Shown in pieces: positions 57,401 through 64,000 of a DNA stretch of 64,000 nucleotides. Source of the DNA: Symsagittifera roscoffensis. Its lineage: Eukaryota > Xenacoelomorpha > Acoela > Convolutidae. Numbering within the stretch: position 1 is the stretch's first letter; every line of letters begins with the position of its first letter. A model generated the notes under the pieces. That model had not been told where the DNA came from. It did no database searches and was given only the letters and a program-made list of their open reading frames with translations. Location: NCBI RefSeq assembly GCF_963678635.1, contig NC_087067.1, positions 27,041,547 to 27,105,546 of the forward strand, written 5' to 3'. The position numbers and the translations under genes were made by a program.

Positions 57401-58960
57401 GGATTGATAGCTTGATTTGCTTAGTTCGATCAAATTTTTCGCAAACTGATTCGGTTTTTGAAGTAACTTGACATATTTTAAAGTTGCATAGCTTTAAAAG
57501 CTTGCTGAGAAACACTTTATGTTTTTTGCTATTCGATTTAGTCCACGGAAACTCTTGCAACTTCCCAAAGTTTCATAGCTTATATAGCTTCCTTCGAAGT
57601 TTTAAAGCTTTTCGCGAACTGATTGGATCGATGAAGCAACTTAAAATATTTCAATGTTTCATAGATTTAAACTGGCTTAGGAAAACAGAAAATTTTTGCA
57701 ACACGATCTACGAAACAAACTGAAAGAATTAATTTTATTTTAGCTTCCTTAGAAAACTTAGAGCTTTTCGCGTACTGACTCGGTTTATGAAATTACTTGA
57801 ACTTTTCAAAGTTGCATAGCTCTATTAACCTGTATTAAATGAATGACACGTTTTCAGCATCAGGCCTAATGTTTAAGCGGTTATCGAGCCCAACGTTTAA
57901 AACGGCTTAGATCAGTAGTTTAAGAATCACTCAGAGCAACAAACAGAGCGAGATGAACTCGATTCAACTTTAAGGCTAGACAGTACCTGCCCACTTTTTC
58001 TCCAAAAAATTGCGTTTACAGATTCATTTCAGTCTGGAAGGAATCACTCAAAAACAGCAACCTCTATGCTAAGAAAAAAACATTTTGCAAACCGGTTCGG
58101 TCTATAAAAAAACTGGAAATGTTTCAAAGTTCCACAGCTTGAAAAACTTGCTGAGAAAAACTTAAACTTACCGTGAACCGATTCAGTCTATAAAATAACT
58201 AGAATGAATTCAACATTTCATAGCTTTTACAGCTTGCTTAGAAAAACTGAAAAATTTCGCGAACCAATTCAGTTTATAAAATAACTTGAAATTATTGAAT
58301 AGCTTGCTTAGATGATTAGCTTGCTTAGAAAAACTAAACTTTTTCGCGAACGATTCAGTCTCTGAAATAACATAAAACAATTGAAAATTTTATAGCTTTA
58401 AAAGATTGCTTAGAAAAGCTTCACCTTTTATGCGAACCGATTTGGTCAACAAAAGTTTCTAGGCTGGAATAGCTTGCTTAGAAAACTTTGTTTTTTTTTC
58501 ACAAACTGATTCGGTTTATAAGTTTCGAAGAGCTTCAAATTTTCGAATAGCTTGCTTAAATAAAACTTTTGTGAACTGATTTGTTACATTGAAAATCTTC
58601 AATTACGTCAAAGTTTCATAGATTGAATAACACCGGAAAAACAGTTTGCCATTCGGTTCACTTTTTGAAAAAGTTTGAATCACTTTAAGTTTCATAGCTT
58701 AAACAGCTTCCATAGAAAAACTTATTAGTCTATAAAATAACTGGAAATAACTCAAAGTGTCATAGCTTCATAGTTTGCTTCGAAAAACTTATACTTTTCG
58801 TGAACCAAATCAGTGTATGCAATAGCTGAGAAATGTTGAAAAGTTTCAAGTTTTAATTTGCTTGCATAGAAAAACTTAAACTTTTCCGATTCAGTTCGCT
58901 CTGTGAACTAACTTGAATGGTTTTATTTCATAGAAAGAATATCTTACCAACAAAAACCGC

Positions 58961-60841
58961 AAGTTTTTGCAAGCTTGCTTAAAAAAAACTTAACTTTTTT
59001 GCTTATTGCTTCGCTCTATGAAACAACTTGAAATTTTTCCATGTTTTTTTGCTTGAATAGCTTCCATATAGAACCCTCAAGTTGAGTCATCCAATTTAAT
59101 TCATGAAAAATTTGAAAATATCTCAAAGTTTCATACCTTGAATTGCTTGCTTAGAAAAATTTGTCTCGGGAACCGATTCGTTCTATAAAGCCTAAAGTTT
59201 TCAAACCGATTTACGATATGGCCTAACTTGAAATTCGTGTCGAAGTAATTTTCAACAAAGCTCTTATTGTTTATTTAGCAACTTGGGGTTTCTAATAATC
59301 ACAGAGTCTTTTGTGGTGTTTTCTTTCCTGTTCTCTTAGTCTTACATTCAGTTCATCACATAACAATGTAAATTTATCCAACCTTTCTTCAAATTCCTTA
59401 TCTTTTTCCCCTGTTTTACTGCCCTTGCCCGAACTGCGATCCTTATTGGTTCATCTAGGATCTCATGCAGTAGCTTCCACAGTGCCTCTTGCACAGTACT
59501 TGGTCCTTATTGGAACAACTGTTCTCCATTCGATGACATAATAATCAAACAAAAAATTCAAATAGTTTGCTTTCAAAAAATCTTTCACAGACAAAATTGT
59601 TGAGGATTTTAATGCAGAAAGCGAGCCAAAAAGACAACCTTCAAGTGCCAGCCTTCAGTTCATTTTTAACGTGTGTTCCTTTTGATTTACCTCAAACTAA
59701 GTTTTGTATTAATATCCTATAAATATATATTTTATTTTATAATATTTTATAAATATTTGGTCAATGAGTTAGTCGAAAATGGCATTTAGAGTTTTTTGAA
59801 AAACATTCACTACAGTTTTAGCGTTGGTCCCTTGACGAGAAATAGTACCAAAGCTAACACGTTCCCATCTTTTATATTAAACGTAACTCCGAATGCGCTA
59901 TGGACGCAATGTTTAACTGAACACAATGCTTAAGAATTAGTAGGAGACAATGTTCAAAATGCTATCGAGCGTAATGTTTAAGAAGCATTCAGAGCAACCA
60001 TCAGATGATGAACTCAATCCAACTTCAAGGCTAGACAGTACCTGCCTAATTTTTGTCTAAAAATCTTTTCATTTTTGTCTGGAACTGAAACTGTCAAAAG
60101 TTTAGTCTGGAACAAATCACTTAATAACAGTAACCTCCATGCTTAGAAAGCAAGTTTCGCAAAACTATTCGCTCAATGAAATAAATGGAAATATTTCAAT
60201 TTTTCATAGCTTGAAAAGCTTTTTTGGAAAAACTTTTCGCCAGCCGATTCAGTCTTTGAAAAAACATGAAATTATTCAAAGCTTCATTGCTTTAAAAGCT
60301 TGCCTAGAAAAACTGAATCTTTTCGTAAACCGATTCGGTCCAAATTTCAAAGTTTCAAAGCTTTAAAAGCTTGCATAGATAAACTTAGGGTTTCTCAAAC
60401 CGATTCAATCTATGAAAAAACTTGAAATATTTCAGAGTTTCTTAATTTGACTAGAGTGCTTCAACAAAGTTAAGCTTTTTTCGAATTGTTTCAGTCTATG
60501 AAAAAAAAATTGTAGAATGAATCATTTCAAAATATATCAATTCACAATCAACTTATAGACTTTATAAAATGTAATAATTCACAACTTCATAGCTTCAAAA
60601 GCTTGTATAGAAGAAAAACTTCTCACAAACCGATTTAGTCTATGATTTAACTTAAAATTATTCAAAATTTCCTAGCATTAAAAACAGAAGAAAGTTTGAA
60701 AGTTTGAAAAACAGAAGAAAGTCAGAAAAGCAGAAGCTTATAGAAGAAAGTTTGGAAGCTTTAAAAGCTTGCTTAGAAAAACTAGGAAGTAACTTAAATT
60801 GTTTCATTTCATAGCTTGAATATCTTACTAACAAAAACCCC
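58961..60841. repeat. 1.88-kb tandem unit 1
   Basis: Repeated almost base for base at 60,842-62,723. Contains satellite units at both ends and, in the middle (59,240-59,660), the 3' end of a minus-strand gene. Confidence 0.95.
59292..59653 (-). pseudogene. Coiled-coil gene 3' end, tandem copy 1
   Basis: Read on the minus strand, the frame encodes LSALKSSTILSVKDFLKANY and FDYYVIEWRTVVP, then hits TGA twice. It continues in register as NKDRSSGKGSK, DKEFEERLDKFTLLCDELNV and REQERKHHKRLCDY to TAG at 59,294-59,292. The last part is a clear charged helix. Just after the stop the minus strand reads TAAATAAACAATAAG, a likely poly(A) signal. The two TGA codons make this a probable pseudogene. No family recognised. 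Confidence 0.55.
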
Positions 60842-62723
60842 AAGTTTTTGCAAGCTTGCTTAAAAAAAAACTTAACTTTTTTGCTTATTGCTTCGCTCTA
60901 TGAAACAACTTGAAATTTTTCCATGTTTTTTTGCTTGAATAGCTTCCATATAGAACCCTCAAGTTGAGTCATCCAATTTAATTCATGAAAAATTTGAAAA
61001 TATCTCAAAGTTTCATACCTTGAATTGCTTGCTTAGAAAAATTTGTCTCGGGAACCGATTCGTTCTATAAAGCCTAAAGTTTTCAAACCGATTTACGATA
61101 TGGCCTAACTTGAAATTCGTGTCGAAGTAATTTTCAACAAAGCTCTTATTGTTTATTTAGCAACTTGGGGTTTCTAATAATCACAGAGTCTTTTGTGGTG
61201 TTTTCTTTCCTGTTCTCTTAGTCTTACATTCAGTTCATCACATAACAATGTAAATTTATCCAACCTTTCTTCAAATTCCTTATCTTTTTCCCCTGTTTTA
61301 CTGCCATTGCCCGAACTGCGATCCTTATTGGTTCATCTAGGATCTCATGCAGTAGCTTCCACAGTGCCTCTTGCACAGTACTTGGTCCTTATTGGAACAA
61401 CTGTTCTCCATTCGATGACATAATAATCAAACAAAAAATTCAAATAGTTTGCTTTCAAAAAATCTTTCACAGACAAAATTGTTGAGGATTTTAATGCAGA
61501 AAGCGAGCCAAAAAGACAACCTTCAAGTGCCAGCCTTCAGTTCATTTTTAACGTGTGTTCCTTTTGATTTACCTCAAACTAAGTTTTGTATTAATATCCT
61601 ATAAATATATATTTTATTTTATAATATTTTATAAATATTTGGTCAATGAGTTAGTCGAAAATGGCATTTAGAGTTTTTTGAAAAACATTCACTACAGTTT
61701 TAGCGTTGGTCCCTTGACGAGAAATAGTACCAAAGCTAACACGTTCCCATCTTTTATATTAAACGTAACTCCGAATGCGCCATGGACGCAATGTTTAACT
61801 GAACACAATGCTTAAGAATTAGTAGGAGACAATGTTCAAAATGCTATCGAGCGTAATGTTTAAGAAGCATTCAGAGCAACCATCAGATGATGAACTCAAT
61901 CCAACTTCAAGGCTAGACAGTACCTGCCTAATTTTTGTCTAAAAATCTTTTCATTTTTGTCTGGAACTGAAACTGTCAAAAGTTTAGTCTGGAACAAATC
62001 ACTTAATAACAGTAACCTCCATGCTTAGAAAGCAAGTTTCGCAAAACTATTCGCTCAATGAAATAAATGGAAATATTTCAATTTTTCATAGCTTGAAAAG
62101 CTTTTTTGGAAAAACTTTTCGCCAGCCGATTCAGTCTTTGAAAAAACATGAAATTATTCAAAGCTTCATTGCTTTAAAAGCTTGCCTAGAAAAACTGAAT
62201 CTTTTCGTAAACCGATTCGGTCCAAATTTCAAAGTTTCAAAGCTTTAAAAGCTTGCATAGATAAACTTAGGGTTTCTCAAACCGATTCAATCTATGAAAA
62301 AACTTGAAATATTTCAGAGTTTCTTAATTTGACTAGAGTGCTTCAACAAAGTTAAGCTTTTTTCGAATTGTTTCAGTCTATGAAAAAAAAATTGTAGAAT
62401 GAATCATTTCAAAATATATCAATTCACAATCAACTTATAGACTTTATAAAATGTAATAATTCACAACTTCATAGCTTCAAAAGCTTGTATAGAAGAAAAA
62501 CTTCTCACAAACCGATTTAGTCTATGATTTAACTTAAAATTATTCAAAATTTCCTAGCATTAAAAACAGAAGAAAGTTTGAAAGTTTGAAAAACAGAAGA
62601 AAGTCAGAAAAGCAGAAGCTTATAGAAGAAAGTTTGGAAGCTTTAAAAGCTTGCTTAGAAAAACTAGGAAGTAACTTAAATTGTTTCATTTCATAGCTTG
62701 AATATCTTACTAACAAAAACCCC
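60842..62723. repeat. 1.88-kb tandem unit 2
   Basis: Differs from unit 1 by only a few bases, such as C to A near 61,306, T to C near 61,780 and A-run length. This is the most recent duplication in the window together with the 15-21 kb one. Confidence 0.95.
61174..61535 (-). pseudogene. Coiled-coil gene 3' end, tandem copy 2
   Basis: Essentially identical to the copy at 59,292-59,653, including both in-frame TGA codons, so the damage predates the duplication. Confidence 0.55.
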
Positions 62724-63325
62724 AAGTTTTTGCAAGCTTGCTTAAAAAAAACTTAACTTTTTTGCTTATTGCTTCGCTCTATGAAACAACTTGAAATTTT
62801 TCCATGTTTTTTTGCTTGAATAGCTTCCATATAGAACCCTCAAGTTGAGTCATCCAATTTGCCTCATGAAAAATTTGAAAATATCTCAAAATTTCATACC
62901 TTGAATTGCTTGCTTAGAAAAACTTGTCTCGGGAACCGATTCGTTCTATAAAGCCTAAAGTTTTTCAAACCGATTTACGATATGGCCTAACTTGAAATTG
63001 TTTAAAGTTTTTTTTTTGCTTCGACAGCTTGATCAGAACAGCAACTAAATTTTTGCGAGCCAATTGATTATTGGAGGCAGGCTTGCTAGGTTCGGTGTTA
63101 TTTTACATCCACCTTCGGGCGATAAAATTTAAGTTTTTAAAAAAAAAATTTTTTGGCTTCAAAATCAATTAGTTTTCAGGAAAGAACTCGCACCAAAAAA
63201 AAACTTTGAAGCTGCTGATCGTTTTGTTTTTGCCTTTTGAAAGCATCCTATATTTCGTGAATATCATTGATTGCTTTTACTACTACAAAAAGTTCCCTAT
63301 TCCCACCATACAAAGTACGCTTACA

Positions 63326-63430
63326 TTGCTGTTTTTTTTTGTAGCAGTGATCAGATTCAGCTCATCAGCGTACTCTTTCAGCAAAGCCTCGACAGGAGGC
63401 AACCGCTCATTCAGCCAAATGGTTTTTCCA
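63326..63430 (-). CDS. Candidate internal exon in the 600-bp segment unique to unit 3
   Basis: The minus-strand segment is bounded by CATTTAG (acceptor, ending at 63,431) and AAT|GTAAGC (donor, 63,325 onward). It is open for 35 codons with well-balanced composition (GKTIWLNERLPPVEALLKEY, then ADELNLITATKKN). It lies downstream of the stop and poly(A) signal of copy 3, so it belongs to a different transcript or to a rearranged copy. No domain recognised. Confidence 0.4.
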
Positions 63431-63651
63431 CTAAATGGGTTCGAATAATATTTAAGCAACGTCTATTTGTTGTAAAAACCGTTTTTTTTCGTGAAAAATC
63501 AAAAAGTTCAATATCACAGGATGAAACACAACATTAGGCAACAGTTTGCTCCTAAGAAGTATATAAAATGCTTTAAGTTTATCACCATTGAGATCCAAGT
63601 CAAAGTAATTTTCAACAAAGCTCTTATTGTTTATTTAGCAACTTGGGGTTA

Positions 63652-64000
63652 CTAATAATCACAGAGTCTTTTGCGGTGTTTTCTTTCCTGTTCCCTTAGT
63701 TTTACATTCAGTTCATCACATAACAATGTAAGTTTATCCAACCTTTCTTCAAATTCCTTATCTCTTTCCCTTGTCTTACTGCCATTGCCCGAACTGCGAT
63801 CCTTATGGGTTCATCTAGGATCTCATCCAGTAGCTTCCACAGTGCCTCTTGCACAGTACTTTGTCCTTGTTGGAACAACTTTCTCCATTCGATGACATAA
63901 TAATCAAACAAAAAATTCAAATAATTTGCTTTCAAAAAATCTTTCACAGACAAAATTGTTGAGGATTTTAATGCAGAAAGCGAGCTAAAAAAACAACCTT
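63652..64000 (-). CDS. Coiled-coil gene 3' end, copy 3, partial at the window edge
   Basis: The frame enters from the right edge and encodes LSALKSSTILSVKDFLKANY and FDYYVIEWRKLFQQG. A single base fewer than in copies 1 and 2 near 63,877-63,880 puts it in a frame that stays open through STVQEALWKLLDEILDEP to TGA at 63,710-63,708. The frame matching the conserved end of copies 1 and 2 (DRSSGNGSK, KEFEERLDKLTLLCDELN, REQERKHRKRLCDY) runs separately to TAG at 63,654-63,652. Both readings are helix-rich. Which is genuine depends on whether copy 3 lost a base or the others gained one. The gene body lies beyond the window. Possible poly(A) signal at 63,629-63,634 (minus). Confidence 0.45.

Larger units (their letters stand above)
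57400..62990. repeat. Degenerate satellite of roughly 85-100 bp units
   Basis: Units follow the pattern GCGAACCGATTCAGTCTATG, AAATAACTTGAAATATTTCA, AAGTTTCATAGCTTGAAAAG, CTTGCTTAGAAAAACTT. They are visible near 57,433, 57,609, 57,770, 58,090, 58,172, 58,258, 58,345, 58,440 and onward, and again inside each 1.88-kb unit. Many carry AAGCTTG. Divergence between units is high, so the array is old. Confidence 0.85.
62724..64000. repeat. 1.88-kb tandem unit 3, diverged and truncated by the window edge
   Basis: Matches units 1 and 2 over 62,724-62,998 and again from about 63,602. The 600 bases between have no counterpart in units 1 and 2, so either they were inserted here or lost from the ancestor of units 1 and 2. 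Confidence 0.85.

Overview
The window is AT-rich animal DNA with introns and many transposons. A nematode or nematode-like invertebrate is the best guess: splice acceptors are of the TTTTCAG/TTTTTAG kind, introns are short, the one well-recognised host exon is the 3' end of a muscarinic acetylcholine receptor, and the intact LTR element has a metavirid (Ty3/gypsy) gag-pol layout. Nothing prokaryotic is present. No tRNA, rRNA or CRISPR could be supported. Open frames under about 120 codons are expected by chance at this base composition, so most were not annotated.

Layout. 500-896 (+) is the last coding exon of the receptor. 1.7-3.0 kb and 4.2-5.2 kb are two foldback (inverted-repeat) elements. 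5,951-12,022 is a complete Ty3/gypsy LTR retrotransposon on the minus strand, with two 209-bp LTRs, a 4-bp target duplication, gag, pol (zinc knuckles, protease, RT, RNase H, integrase) and a short third ORF with TPGPS repeats. 13.9-31 kb holds at least four decayed copies of an unrecognised plus-strand gene family, cut by a 3.2-kb tandem duplication (15,042-21,453) that carries a 75-bp minisatellite and a (TAAA)n-like block. 31.7-31.9 kb (-) has a probable coiled-coil exon. 33,580-33,878 (+) is a two-exon gene for a small secreted four-cysteine peptide.

35.6-36.3 kb (-), 50.9-51.9 kb (+) and 53.4-54.9 kb (-) are three separate decayed LINE reverse transcriptases. 42.3-43.15 kb is another foldback element. 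43,755-49,326 is a second LTR-like element with 0.58-0.59-kb direct repeats, a T/G-rich plus strand and a degenerate minus-strand ORF. 55.3-55.7 kb is a 27-bp minisatellite. From 57.4 kb to the end there is a degenerate satellite of roughly 85-100 bp units and a recent tandem array of 1.88-kb units. Each unit carries the 3' end of a minus-strand coiled-coil gene that runs off the right edge.

Functionally the window is one receptor gene end and one small peptide gene in a sea of transposons and decayed duplicates. No multi-gene pathway is visible. The points most worth a second look are the secreted peptide gene, the decayed cysteine/histidine-rich gene family, the single in-frame UGA and leaderless start of the LTR element, and the strand-asymmetric second LTR-like element.
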